Assembly: GCA_958510825.1 (NCBI GenBank)
Contig: OY294048.1
Location: forward strand, 18,493,589 to 18,557,588
Source: Brachypterus glaber
Lineage: Eukaryota; Arthropoda; Insecta; Coleoptera; Kateretidae
Reading direction: 5' to 3'
DNA: 64,000 nucleotides
Within the stretch, counting starts at the first letter, position 1; every line of letters begins with the position of its first letter. Position numbers and translations under genes: made by a program. A model generated the notes under the pieces. That model did not search any database. It saw only the letters and a program-made list of their open reading frames with translations, and was not told the origin of the DNA. Of this stretch, positions 1-11,850 are shown in pieces.

Positions 1-13
1 AGGGCATAAGCCC

Positions 14-183
14 CACTGTGGAAAAGTTTATGCATGAGTTCACTTTATAGGACAATAAACCACTAACAAGAAAACGAAACGAGCAAAGTGGGGAGAATAT
101 AGCAGCTACTTCGACCGTTTCGTTGTCTTGTTGGTGGATTATAGTAATGTAAAGTGAAGTCATGCTCAAACTTTTCCACAGTG
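14..183. repeat. short fold-back element
   Basis: Inverted arms 14-79 and 118-183 starting CACTGTGGAAAAGTTT, with about 15% mismatches. No coding potential. Confidence 0.7.
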
Positions 184-353
184 CGGCGTAAAGCCTGCAC
201 AGTGACGGCGATCCAATTCTCTGGTGAACAAACGTTGAGTACCTAGAACTGAGCTTGAACTTTGATAATATTGTTTATTAACTCCGAAACGGCAGGGAAG
301 TATTAAACGCTGCATGATAAAACTGCAAACTATACTAAATAGTTTATCACCTG

Positions 354-1051
354 ACCGGGTGTCCCATATCATTTACCCAGCGATTTTCTCGTAAACTAAA
401 AGAGATAATTATGTTCTGAGAAAACCATCTTAAATGAGACAACTTAAACTATCTTTTAGCAAATATTTAATACTTTCAGCTCTTAAAATGTGGGCATAGA
501 GGGACATTTTTTTAAATGGAAAGGGGGGTCTTGTGATACATCATTTTAAAAGTTATTAAATTCTCCATTTAACTATATATATATTTTTTTGGGTTTAAAT
601 AGGGTTGAAAATGGGTATTTTTGTCAAAATTACTCTAAAAAATCAACAATTTTCTTAAAAGTTTCTAATTTCATGATTAAAAAACGTAAATTATACTTTT
701 AAACTAATTTTAATTGACATAAATAAAAATGTACAAAAAAAAAATAAAAAAATTGCATTTTTAGCACAAAAAATTAAAGAGTCAAAACCTTAAAAAATTG
801 TTTAAAAAATAAAAAAATATACAGTCTAATAGAGAATTTTATTTGCTTTAAAATAATTTATCACACGACCCTCCTTTCTATTAAAAAAACTCCCTCCCGT
901 GCCCCCCTGCCCACATTTTGAGAGCTGAAAGTATCAAATATATGCTAAAAGATAGTATAAGTTGTCTAATTTAAGACGGTTTTGGCAGAACTTGATTATG
1001 TATTTTAATTTTCGAGAATATCGCTGGGTAAATAGAGTTGGGACACCCGGT
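354..1051. mobile_element. non-autonomous TIR element, family A
   Basis: Terminal inverted arms: left ACCGGGTGTCCCAT, right complement GGGACACCCGGT, with long sub-terminal arms sharing TTTACCCAGCG and the GTATCAAATATATGC / GCAAATATTTAATAC stretch. The middle is AT-rich with no frame. Related sequence recurs near 4236, 29118, 38392 and 42911. Confidence 0.75.
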
Positions 1052-1173
1052 ATATCTCAGAAACTGAGAAATCTCTATTTAAAAACGTATCACTCCTATT
1101 GATAGACCCGTCACTTTTCTTTTAAATGTATTATTTTCTAAATATTGCTAAATTTATTAATGTAATAAGATGT

Positions 1174-1729
1174 TCAAATATGAAGTTTTTGCACAATACA
1201 CAGTTAGTCAAAAGATTATCCACGTGTATTTGTTAATTAGATAGTTAAAAAATCTAATTAACAGTTCATACAAATTTAAGTACTTAAGTAATTAAAATAG
1301 CAATAAAATCTTTTACACTTTTGACTAGCTATAAATCATTTAATTAGGTCAAGTTTTAACTTTTAGTATCTATAAAAATTACTTGTTGCAGAATTCAATT
1401 ATTTAGGTGTGAATGACATGACCCTTTACAGCTCTAATTAGTTTCTTCTTTTTACTTATATATAATTGTAATTTATAAGTATACCGGTAACTATGAAAGG
1501 GTCCAAAAAAGCAATTAATTTTCAAGTCATTAAAAGTTAAAACTTGACCTAATTAAATGATTTATAGCTAGTCAAAAGTGTAAAAGATTTTATTGCTATT
1601 TTAATTACTTAAGTACTTAAATTTTTATGAACTGTTAATTAGATTTTTTAACTATCTAATTAACAAATACACGTGGATAATCTTTTGACTAACTGTGTAT
1701 TGTGATCTAGCAAAAACTTCATATTTTGA
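1174..1729. mobile_element. palindromic MITE-like element
   Basis: Two arms of roughly 270 bp are near-perfect reverse complements (left TCAAATATGAAGTTTTTGCA; right its complement near 1711-1729), centre about 1450. It sits just upstream of the takeout exon acceptor at 1757, so its outer end is close to the branch-point region. Confidence 0.85.
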
Positions 1730-1757
1730 AAACTTCACACTGTTTTATATTTTATAG

Positions 1758-1896
1758 GAGATAAAGCATATCACTTTCCTAATTTTAACATGTACGCCAT
1801 ACCAGAAGTACGTTTATCAGCAGGACAAAACTTGCAATTTATTTTAAAGGATACTACTCTTCGTGGATTAGAAAGTATAAAAGTCCTTAGTACCCG
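1758..1896 (+). CDS. takeout-like gene, first exon in window
   Basis: Acceptor AG at 1756-1757 after a T/A-rich tract and donor GT(AAGT) at 1897. It enters with two bases of a split codon, then reads DKAYHFPNFNMYAIPEVRLS and ends in LESIKVLST plus CG of a split Arg codon. The acceptor lies under 30 bp from the end of a palindromic element (1174-1729). Confidence 0.85.
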
Positions 1897-4800
1897 GTAA
1901 GTTTAATCACTGTCCTCGAGGAAACTCTTGCGTTAGAAAAAAAAATTCCAAAAAAAGTCCAAACATTTTTTACTATTTTTTTGCCTTTCTCGGCGTTTTA
2001 AATGCAAAAAGATTATTTTCGCAAAAAAAATCGGCCTGTCGGTCTGTCTGTCTGTCAGTCTGTGCAGGAATTTTTTATATGATAAATCGCTTTAAGCTAA
2101 AGTCTTCAAATTGGAAACATAAGTTCTTTACTTAAAGTTATGGGTAAATAAAAAAAAATAAAAACAAATTGTCTACTTTAACTACAGGGGAAAGTATTCT
2201 GTGAATACAAGAATATAAAAAAAAATGAAGAAAAATGAAAAAAAAAAGAAATTTAGTTTTTGGATAAGAAATCTGTTGTTCAAATTTGAAGTCATTAGTT
2301 TAAAGCTTTCTTTAGTTATCGTGGTCATATATTTTGCCGGGCAAACAGACCGAATGATAGTTGGATAGATATTTTTTTGCAGAAACCATCCTTGCATATA
2401 AAACACCGAGAAACGTAAAAAATATAAAAAATAAGCAAGAATATAATTTTTATTTTTTTTTACTAATGGAGGACTTTCTTAGAGTAATTGTCAAGAAGGA
2501 CTCGCTCATTGAGGGTTCTTTTCATGCCCTCGATCTCCAAGAGTTCTTGTGTAGCTCAAACTTGCATACATTTTCTGTTGCGATTTTTTAGGTTTATTTT
2601 GATTATTTTTTTTATTTATTCATACTATAATAAGCGAGTGTCTATAATAAATCCGAATTAACCATAAAATATTATCAATTACTTTTAAAGAGACTATATT
2701 TTTCTTATGTATTTTCGGGTGTTAAAAACAAATTTGACGATGAAAAGGTTTGCCAATAGTATTTTAATATTGAAAACATTGCATTTTTCATCAAACCGTG
2801 CGTATCAAAAGTCCGTCCAACCTTTAACTTTTGAACGACTTAAGATATTAACTTTGGAAACTTTGGAAATTCGGAACACTTAAATAATATAACCCAAATA
2901 ATTTTATTGGAACATTTTAAAAATCCCCCTCTTACCTCTTAGGGAACGTTCAAGAATTACGTAATGCAAATTGTACCAAAATTCATACACTTCATACCCC
3001 GGTTCTCGCGTTATTATAGATTATAGAGATTTCAAATTGACTACCCCCCATAATAGGGGGTGTGTTAGGGGGGGTAGCCAAAATATGAAATCTCTACAGC
3101 CTTAAATAAGGCGAGAATCGAGATAAGAAGTGTATATATGTTGGTAAAATTTGCGTTACGTAATACTTAAACCTTTATCTTTTGAATGACTTAAGATATT
3201 AACTTTGGAAACTTTGGAAATTCGGAACACTTAAATAATATAACCCAAATAATTTTATTGGAAAATTTTAAAAATCCCCCTCTTACCTCTTAGGGAACGT
3301 TCAAGAATTACGTAACGCAAATTGTACCAAAATTCATACACTTCATACCCCGGTTCTCGCGTTATTATAGATTATAGAGATTTCAAATTGACTACCCCCC
3401 ATAATAGGGGGTGTGTTAGGGGGGGTAGCCAAAATATGAAATCTCTACAGCCTTAAATAAGGCGAGAATCGAGATAAGAAGTGTATAAATTTTGGTACAA
3501 TTTGCGTTACGTAATACTTGAACCTTTAACTTTTGAACGACTTAAGATATTACCTTTGGAAACTTTGGAAATTCGGAACACTTAAATAATATAACCCAAA
3601 TAATTTTATTGGAACATTTTAAAAATCTCCCTCTTATCTCTTAGGGAACGTTCAAGAATTACGTAATGCAAATTGTACCAAAATTCATACACATCATACC
3701 CCGGTTCTCGCGTTATTATAGATTATAGAGATTTCAAATTGACTACCCCCCATAATAGGGGGTGTGTTAGGGGGGGTAGCCAAAATATGAAATATCTACA
3801 GCCTTAAATAAGGCGAGAATCGAGATAAGAAGTGTATAAATTTTGGTACAATTTGCGTTACGTAATACTTGAACCTTTAACTTTTGAACGACTTAAGATA
3901 TTGACTTTGGAAACTTTGGAAATTCGGAACACTTAAATAATATAACACAAATAATTTTATTGGAACATTTTAAAAATCCCCATCTTACCTCTTAGGGAAC
4001 GTTCAAGAATTACATAACGCAAATTGTACCAAAATTCATACACTTCATACCCCGGTTCTCGCGTTATTATAGATTATAGAGATTTAGAATTGGCTACCAT
4101 AATAGGGGGTGTGTTAGGGGGGGTAGCCAAAATATAAAATCTCTACAGCCTTAAATAAGGCGAGAATCGAGATAAGAAGTGTATGAATTTTGGTACGATT
4201 TGCGTTACGTAATACTTGAACATTCCCTAAGAGGTAAGAGGGATTTCTTTTTTAAATAGAAAGGGGGTGGTGTGGTACATTTTTTAAAGATCATAAAATT
4301 TTCTATTTGACCATATATTTTTAGTTTTTTTCAAAAATACTAAGTCGTAAACTATATTTTTAAACTAATTATAATATTATACCTAAATAAAAATTCCAAA
4401 AAAAAAACTAAGAAAATTGCAAAAGAAGAAAACAAAACAACAAAAAATTAAAAATTATATAGACAAAAATAGAATTTGATAAGCTTTAAAATGATTTATA
4501 ACACGACTCCCCTTCCATTAAAAAATATGTTCCCCCTTGCCCCGTCCCTTTATCGTGCCTCATAAACATATCAAATGTATATACACGGTGTATTTGCAAT
4601 AGGGTCCGAAATTTTAAGGCATGATTCTACATAAAATATGTCAAAAAGTTCCTATAAACATAATTCTAAACATGCGTTATAAGGGAGCTAAGCCCCTTTG
4701 AAAGTGGCTAAAATATTCGGTTTTTTTAAAATAACTCAGGAACCCTTTGAGATGTAGCAACGAGGTTTTGCAGGGGAACTAATCTTAACAAGGCCCATAT

Positions 4801-7800
4801 TCGTATGTTATTTTTATGTACTTAATTTAATCAGGTGTGTGCGAAACGGGGGGGGGGGCTTATCAGTCTTTGTCACAAACTTTTTTCTATGTAACTTTTT
4901 TGTGATTTTATTTTTGGAATACGATTCCGCAGGTCAAAATACATAAAAAAAAGGTACTCTTGTTGTAATACTGTAGGATTAACCGTTTTCGAGAACGAAA
5001 AATTAAACACTAAAATGTTGAAAACCGAAATTTCAATGATGCTGGGTAAATGTACATCAAAAACTAAGAAAAAAACCTCATATACAGGTATAACCAATCC
5101 TAAGGGAGCTATGGTCCCCTAAAAATGCACCATTTTTAAAGCGCCATAGTAGCTTTAGATACGATTTTTTGACCTACATGCACAGAAATTTTTTTTTTTA
5201 GTTTTTGATATAGAATAACCCTACATCATTGAAATTTTGGTTTTCAGCATTTTAGTATTTAATTTTTCGTCCTCGAACCGTGAAATTTCACCTTCAAATG
5301 TTTTTTTCTCGAAAACTGTTAGTCCTAGTATTACAACAATAGTACCTTTTTTATGTATTTTGACCTGGGGAATCATATTCCAAAAATAAAATTACAAAAA
5401 GGTTACACAGTAAAAAGTTTGGGACTAAAAACTGATAAGGAGCCCCCGTTTCGCAAACTCCTGGTTAAAAAAAGTACATGAAGGTAACATACGAAGGTGT
5501 GTCTTATTAAGATTCACGTGCAAAGCCCCGTTTCTGAGGTTTCCTGATAAAAACCGAATTTTTAGCCACTTTCAAAGGAGCTTAGCTCCCTTACGATGCA
5601 TTTTTGGACATATGTTTATAGGAACTTTTCGTCATATTTTATGATGTAGAATCACCCCTTAAATTTCAAATACACTTTGTATATCAAAAAATTATTTGAA
5701 TTATTAATTTAGATGTTTAAAATTTCAAGTTGATATTTTAAGCGGTTCAAAAGTTAAACAGGAAGTCCGACTTTAGACACGAACTGTATTGCAAGGGATG
5801 CCTTCAATACCAAATAATTTTAAGCAAAAAACTAATTCATCAGCATTTTTTCAATAAATTATCTAATAAAAATGTGCTTATGATGAACTTTGGTCGGCAA
5901 ACGACTAATTACACTAGGCAACAAATCGCAACTTTTTTTTTGCCCCGATCGGAAAGTAAATTTTTCTTACTAATTCGAGGGCGTAGAATCCGAATCTGAC
6001 CTTAGAAAAATTCCAGCATCTAAAATTTTTGAGATATAAGTTCAGGTAATAATGACGTTTTTTTTCAAAATCTTTAAAAAAAAGAGTAGAATTTTGAAAA
6101 TTTTAGTGTATATTAAAAAAAAATACGAGGAATTCAAAAATCTATATGTCAAGAACCTACTGTCAGAGTAAGTAAGTACTCGAAAAAAAATAAAAAGGTT
6201 AAAATGAAGGTGCAGAGTTTACTTAATCGCTCATTTGTGGCAAAACTATCAATTTTTTTTAAAAACTTTATAGAACTTAATTTGTAGATTATAATATTCT
6301 GTACAAAAATATTTATACAAATATTTTTTTATTTTGCTTAGTTTGTTCCTAAAAAGTAAATAAATGAAAAAGATATAAAATTAAAGTACACAGTGTAAAC
6401 TTTTTTCCCGAGCCCAAAAAATATATTTTTCTTATCAATTTAAAGGCGCAGAATCCAAATTTGACATTAAAAAAAATTCAGCACGTCTTATTTTTTAAAT
6501 TTTAATACATGCAATTATGCCAATTTAAAAATAATTTATAAAACAAAATATTGTGTATTTTTTTTGTTTTTTTAATGGTTCTACATCATAAAAATGTTAC
6601 TTTATTACATAAGAACTATAATACGTAACATTTTTTTAGTTCATTTTTGACCCCCTAGTAATGATTTTTGACAATTTTTAGCATGAGTACGTGGCGATAA
6701 GCTTGTCCCCTTATGCACCCTTCTTCTTACCCTCCACCCCTACTTAGTTTTTTCACATTATCCATTTTTTTTAAATATTTTTTTTTTCATAATATCCCTA
6801 TTTATTCTACCTATGAATTTAAAGTTTCTATGTTTTAAGTTGGGTATTTTTTAACTAATATTAAGTCGCCGAATGAAAATTTGTCCTTGGAGTATTTTTG
6901 TCTCCCATGATTTTAGAACAAAAGAGGGATAAAATAATGATTTTTTAACATTTTTATCATATTTTTCTCAGAAAACTTAGGTAATAGAAATATTCTGAGG
7001 CCAGATTCGGTTTCAGCGACACAAAATTAGTTAAAAAACATATGACTCCAATCGGGGCAAGAAACCGTGTTGCCTAGTGTTATCAAAGTGTATTTTTTTG
7101 AATTTCAAGAAAACTTTATTTTTTTTTATACCCTTTTTATAATAATTAATAATTATCATCCAGAAAGTCATATTTTCTGATTACTCACTAAACTAATGGA
7201 AACAAAAGTGAAAATTTGGCCACCCCTATTTTTTGGCGTCGATATTATAATTTTTTTTATTAAAATACTTTAATTGTTCTTGATTTTAATTTTTCTAAAA
7301 TAGATCTGTAAATGTAGGTAAACTCGGCAGATTATCTATCTGAGTAACAAATTGGATCAAGAAAGCTATGATTAGTGGTTTAAAAATGACTTTTAGTGAT
7401 ATTTTTATTACGTAATAGCCAATTTTTTGTTGAAACACCGGTTAACCGTACGGTTTTTATCCCCACCACTAAATTCGTATAACCGACAGTTCTCACAAAA
7501 ACGCATTGGTTATTTTCTTGAGGTTTTGACAAGTACCTAACCTAACTTTTTCCAAAAAACTGATAAGGTATATATTTTTTATATTTCCTTTGGATAAGAT
7601 ATGATGAAAAAGCACTTAAACTACATTTCCAAATTTATTTGGAATTATTTATGGGGAAGGTAATAAACAACAATGATAAGTTTAAATAGTTTTTTATATA
7701 AGAATTTAATTTTAAACCACATAAGCAAACACCTACCTACCTTACCTACTCTATTTTTTACATTTTGCATACAAATCGAGAAAAATTCCCACAGGCCTGT

Positions 7801-10621
7801 AAATTATGGTGTAAATAAACAATTTATAGGTTAAGTTTTTACGGTTAACCGTATCTAACTCACCTTCGAACCTGTGTTAGACGCGGTTACTGCCGGTTAG
7901 TGACGTCATCGCTTTCTCTCACCGTATGTAACCGATTATCACAAAAAGGAGTTTCAGTAACCTGGTTAGTTCCGGTGACCCGACAAAAAATTGGCTATTG
8001 TGCTTATGATAATTTTTGACATTTAGATTAAAATAATTGTCATGTTACGTCTTACAAATAATTATAGAAAGTTTTTAAATAAGTGGAAATTTGTTAAAAG
8101 TTATAATAAGTTTATTTATAATATGCTATTAAAATAAAATTGTACCCTACCTGAGCATAAATTATGTTTTTTAAATAAAATTATGAACAGTATTATGTTA
8201 ACTTGTCAAAAAAATATTTCCACATCGTTTACTGTGAAACTCTTATTAAGCACTGTATTATATTGCCTAATTTTTACAAAACATTTGTAGATTGATACTT
8301 AGTTTTTCCTTCTTAAAGATTTCTTGTAATATCTTCTTTCTTTTTAATAATTATTTGGATTTTTTTTAAAACGTCAAAATTATGTTTGTATTGACAATAA
8401 ATTTGAAACTTGATAGCAATCTTACATAGGGAATTAAATTAATTCTACCAACCACAAAAAAAAAACAAATAAACATCAACTCAGATAGATTATTTTTATA
8501 GTTATTTTTTTTACTAGAACTTTTTTATTTTTTAGTATGGACACCAAAAAGCATACTGCCTATGTTAAAATTTCCATAGATGAAGTAACAGCACTAAGTG
8601 ATTATACAATTAATGGACAAATTTTAGTTCTTCCAATTACAGGAGATGGTAAATCAAATATAACATTAGGTATGTAATAGTTATCAATATAATTTGTAAG
8701 TTATTCCCAAGAGGAAAATTTAACACGTTTTTTTTTCAACTGATTTTTAAATCGCCCTAATTTTTTTTGCGTTTCTACATGAAAGTTATTGCTAATTTAT
8801 TTTTTTCTTAATCGGGCTCAAGATTCAGCCACCAGCTATCAAAACATCATACCTTGCCAGAAAAGGCCTTATTTCTTAATTCTTGTATGACATTCTTATT
8901 ATAAAATGTACTGATTTAAAATTCGTTCATGTGCCTATAATTATAATTACATACATACAAGGCTTTCTGTTGATGAAAATTTTTGAAAACAATTTGATTC
9001 TTCTCTATTTATCCTAGATCATAATCCTTTTTTATTTATTTCTAATGGTCCCTAAAAAAATTAAAATTTAATTTAATCTGGAAAAACGATTCTTTTTACA
9101 AAAATTCTGAAAAATTAGGGTGGTAATCTACTCACCCCAACCACCCAACTTTGAGTGTAAGACCTTTAAAATAAAAAACAGTCAGAACTCTGGGCACCCT
9201 AATTTACATGTTATTTTTGGTTTTATGAAGTTGGAGGTATATACGAATACGAATTACAATACGTGCCAGACAAACATGCAGATGGAATAGAATATTTTAA
9301 AATTACAAACACAGATCTAAAATTTAATCTAAAGGCAGCACATTTTAATTTGGAAAACTTGTTTGGTGGAGAAAAGCTTTTAGGTAAGTAAAACGAACTA
9401 CAAAATAAATAAAAAAGAAGAATCTTAGCAAATACACACACTTTTCAAACATAGAATGAATCTATTCTAGCTCTAGATACGGTATGAATATTCCGTATCA
9501 AGTGTTAGAATGAGCACATGTAGTGCCATCTCTTGTTTATAAAAGTAAAGAAAACTGTAGCAAAATTAGCAAAAATGTATATATTTTACCATGAAATATT
9601 GAATAATTTAATGCAATTTAAAGTTTTGCGTTAAAATTACATAAAGTTTATTAGTTTTTCTTAATATTTGACCAGTTTTTTATCAATTTAGTTCAAAAAA
9701 TTAAAACTGCCCCATCTATTGTTAAACCTGATATCTGTCACAACAATCTGACATACTCTTCAATTTTTGCATTATAATTATTATAATGTGCTAAAATTAA
9801 ATAAAAATCTTTTTTAAGTACTGATTTGATAAAATTATTAAATAATATTAATTGCTTTATTTAAAAATATGTGTTTTGTTGCATTTACAATGTCGAGTCA
9901 CAAAAAACATTGTTTTTAACCTTGTCCGCAGTCGAAGAAAAAGTATAGCCTACAACACGTATGAAATAGTCATTCCGCGCTCGTGGGACCGTCATACTCG
10001 CCTGCCTGCTCGTATGACAAACTTTACGCTCTCGCGAAATATTTTCTATTCTATACTAGTTATACTATTTTGATACTACTTAAACTTGTTTTATTTTTAT
10101 GTTCCATGCTATATAAATAAAAATTCTGAATACTATATTGTAAAGTTTTTGATATATAGCATATATGCCAAAAACTTTAAAATTGCACGCTCTAGAAAAT
10201 TTAGACCATTTCTGTAGAAATTATCCAAAACTATAAATTACATAACTAATAATTAAAATATACATCACGTATATGGAAAAAAAATTACATGATTAATATG
10301 GTAAAATATCGTTATTAATATGGTAAAATATTAAAACTATTCGTTAGTTAGTTTTTGGCATTATTTTATTTTTGGACTATATCCCACAACCAACTAATTT
10401 TATAATTATTTCACGTCGTTACCAGTTTTTTAATTAAAATTATTTAGATAAATAATTTATTTGTTTTAGGTGACAATATGAACCAAGTCCTAAATGACAA
10501 CTGGCAGGAAGTTATACATGAATTGGGAGCAGGAATATCCGACGCAATTAAAGCTCTTATTACCAGAGTAATCAGTGCTTATGTTTCACGTGTCCCCTTA
10601 AATGAAATATTTATTCCTTAG
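1758..10621 (+). CDS. takeout/JHBP-like secreted protein, 3' four exons (partial)
   Basis: Spliced gene, 5' end outside the window. Exons are 1758-1896, 8536-8669, 9231-9383 and 10470-10621 (TAG). Every junction is AG/GT and the phases fit (2/2, 2/1, 1/1), giving about 191 residues without a break. The product looks like the takeout/juvenile hormone binding protein family (JHBP, DUF233), which are secreted barrel-like carriers of small hydrophobic ligands. Family features seen: FNMYAIPEV followed by a LRGLESIKV segment, DYTINGQILVLPITGDG in the middle, YFKITNTDLKFNLKAAHFN, and the usual C-terminus with NDNWQEV and a helix ending in PLNEIFIP. Family members are about 240-260 residues, so the missing part is the signal peptide and the N-terminal cysteine region. 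It converges on the glutamate receptor gene. The ligand is unknown. The 6.6-kb first intron is packed with repeats. Confidence 0.88.
2821..4240. repeat. tandem array, four 351-bp units
   Basis: Starts of the repeated CCTTTAACTTTTGAACGACT motif at 2821, 3172, 3523 and 3874: exact 351-bp spacing with few differences. Each unit contains an internal inverted repeat (GTTCAAGAATTACGTAA against TTACGTAATACTTGAAC) around a GGGGGGTAGCC core. No coding frame. Confidence 0.9.
4577..5684. mobile_element. long fold-back element, family B
   Basis: About 1.1-kb element whose halves are reverse complements (left ATACACGGTGTATTTGCAAT, right complement near 5670). Arms share AGGGAGCTAAGCCCC and GTTCCTATAAACAT. 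Related copies: 29706-29872 (partial), 33129-33796, 40784-42008, 58103-59224. Confidence 0.8.
5912..7083. mobile_element. TIR element, non-autonomous
   Basis: Left end ACACTAGGCAACA with GCCCCGATCGG, right end CAATCGGGGC and TGTTGCCTAGTGT in inverted orientation. About 1.17 kb, AT-rich, no frame above noise. Confidence 0.7.
7413..8003. mobile_element. TIR element (~590 bp)
   Basis: Left AATAGCCAATTTTTTGT and right ACAAAAAATTGGCTATTG are inverted. Sub-terminal blocks CCGGTTAACCGTACGG and ACGGTTAACCGTA also recur. Lies in the first takeout intron of the window. Confidence 0.75.
8536..8669 (+). CDS. takeout-like gene, internal exon
   Basis: Acceptor TTTTTTAG ends at 8535 and donor GTATGT starts at 8670. 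It reads MDTKKHTAYVKISIDEV, then DYTINGQILVLPITGDG, ending in NITL plus one base. The methionine is internal; the split Arg codon from the previous exon precedes it in frame. Confidence 0.87.
8670..10469. other. takeout introns, no gene
   Basis: Apart from the exon at 9231-9383 this stretch is AT-rich intron. A less AT-rich patch at about 9930-10040 (several CG dinucleotides) has no recognisable coding sense or hairpin. Confidence 0.6.
9231..9383 (+). CDS. takeout-like gene, internal exon
   Basis: Acceptor AG at 9229-9230, donor GTAAGT from 9384. It reads VGGIYEYELQYVPDKHADG and then YFKITNTDLKFNLKAAHFN, the central strand region of the family, ending GGEKLL plus one base. The tract before the acceptor is a weak polypyrimidine run, but the phase and protein similarity support the choice. 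Confidence 0.87.
10470..10621 (+). CDS. takeout-like gene, last exon
   Basis: Acceptor TTGTTTTAG ends at 10469. It reads GDNMNQVLNDNWQEVIHELG and finishes with SRVPLNEIFIP then TAG. NDNWQEV followed by a helix and a short PxxE(I/L)F(I/L)P-like tail is the typical C-terminus of takeout proteins. No clear AATAAA is seen just downstream. Confidence 0.88.
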
Positions 10622-11129
10622 AATCCATTTATAATTATCCACATTTTAAAGGTTATGTAAATTTTTCCCTCTGCGCATATACCAAATTTGTAAATAGCCC
10701 AAAATAACTCTTTGACTCCAAAATCATAATTTATTTTGCTTCATTTTCCCTAAAATCAATTGATTGTGATAAATCTTAAAGTATTGTTTGGACTTTTGAC
10801 AACAAAAATGTAATACATATTTTCGCTTTCCCATTTTGAAATTTTTTAAAATTTCGGCAAGCATTGTATCCGTGCAAAAAATTTCAAAATTATTTTTTGC
10901 GTATTTTTGCTTTTTATGACGTTTTATGCCAATATAAATCAATTTCAAGCAAAAAAAAATTGTAGCTCGGTGAATCGGTCGGTCGATCGTTCTGTCCGGA
11001 AAATCTTGTAAGCACGATAACTTAAGAACGCTTGAAGCTAGAGACTTGAAATTTGGCATACAGGTATGTTACCAAAAGTTCTCGGGCGGAATTGTTTTTG
11101 GTGAACATTGGGGTGCGGCAAGGGGGGCA

Positions 11130-11850
11130 AATGGGGAAAACTACATTTTTTTTACAAAAATTTCAAAATTGCTATATAGGGGTTTTTAAGGTATGGATCT
11201 AAGAATAAAAATTTTCTAACTCCACCCCCGCAGGGGTGAGGGGGTAAATATTTTAAAATATTTTCAATATTTTCGTCAAAATTGGTATATAGGGGTTTTT
11301 GGGGTCGACGAATATGAATCTGATAATAATTTTTTTCTAATTTCACCCCCTGAGGGGTTGGGGGTAGTTTTTGTGAAAACTGGTATATTGGGGTTTTTAA
11401 GGTTGCTGAAAGTGAATCTAATAACAAAAAAAATTCTAAATCCACGCCCTGAGGGTGTGGGGGTGGTTTTCGTAAAAATTAGTGTATTGGGGTTTTTGAG
11501 GTTGCGGAAAGTGAATCTGAATATTAAAAAAAATCTAACTCCACCCCTAATATTTTAAAATATTTTCAATATTTTCGTCAAAATTGGTATATAGGGGTTT
11601 TTGAGGTCGATGAATATGAATCTGATAATAATTTTTTTCTAATTTCACCCCCTGAGAGATTGGGGGTAGTTTTTTTGAAAACTGATATATTGGGGTTTTT
11701 GAGGTTGCTGAAAGTGAATCTGATAATAAAAAAATTCTAAATCCACCCCCTGAGGGGTGGGGGTAGTTTTCCCAAAATTTGGTGTATTGGGGGTTTTGAG
11801 GTTGCTAAAAATGAATCTGATAATAAAAATGGGAAAGCTCTTTTACTGGG
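11130..11850. repeat. degenerate minisatellite, ~115-bp units with CCCC...GGGG core
   Basis: Repeated blocks of GGTATATAGGGGTTTTT, a GAATCTGATAATAA stretch and CACCCCCTGAGGGGT, spaced about 110-120 bp. The last block ends ATGGGAAAGCTCTTTTACTG then GGCAGTG. The same family with the same ending recurs at 55625-56235, so it is a dispersed element with internal tandem repeats. Open frames here arise from the repeat. Confidence 0.75.

Larger units (their letters stand above)
2796..5792. mobile_element. composite family A element with nested repeats
   Basis: Left end TCAAAAGTCCGTCC with CTTTAACTTTTGAACGACTT (2804-2840) and an inverted right end near 5745-5792 (GTTCAAAAGTTAAAC, AGTCCGAC) look like the two termini of one element. 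Inside are the 351-bp array (2821-4240), family A internal sequence (4236-4565) and a fold-back element (4577-5684). Confidence 0.5.

Noticed and set aside
2182..2591. Frames on both strands near 2182-2591
   Set aside because: Low-complexity protein in AT-rich intron; no family features or splice context.
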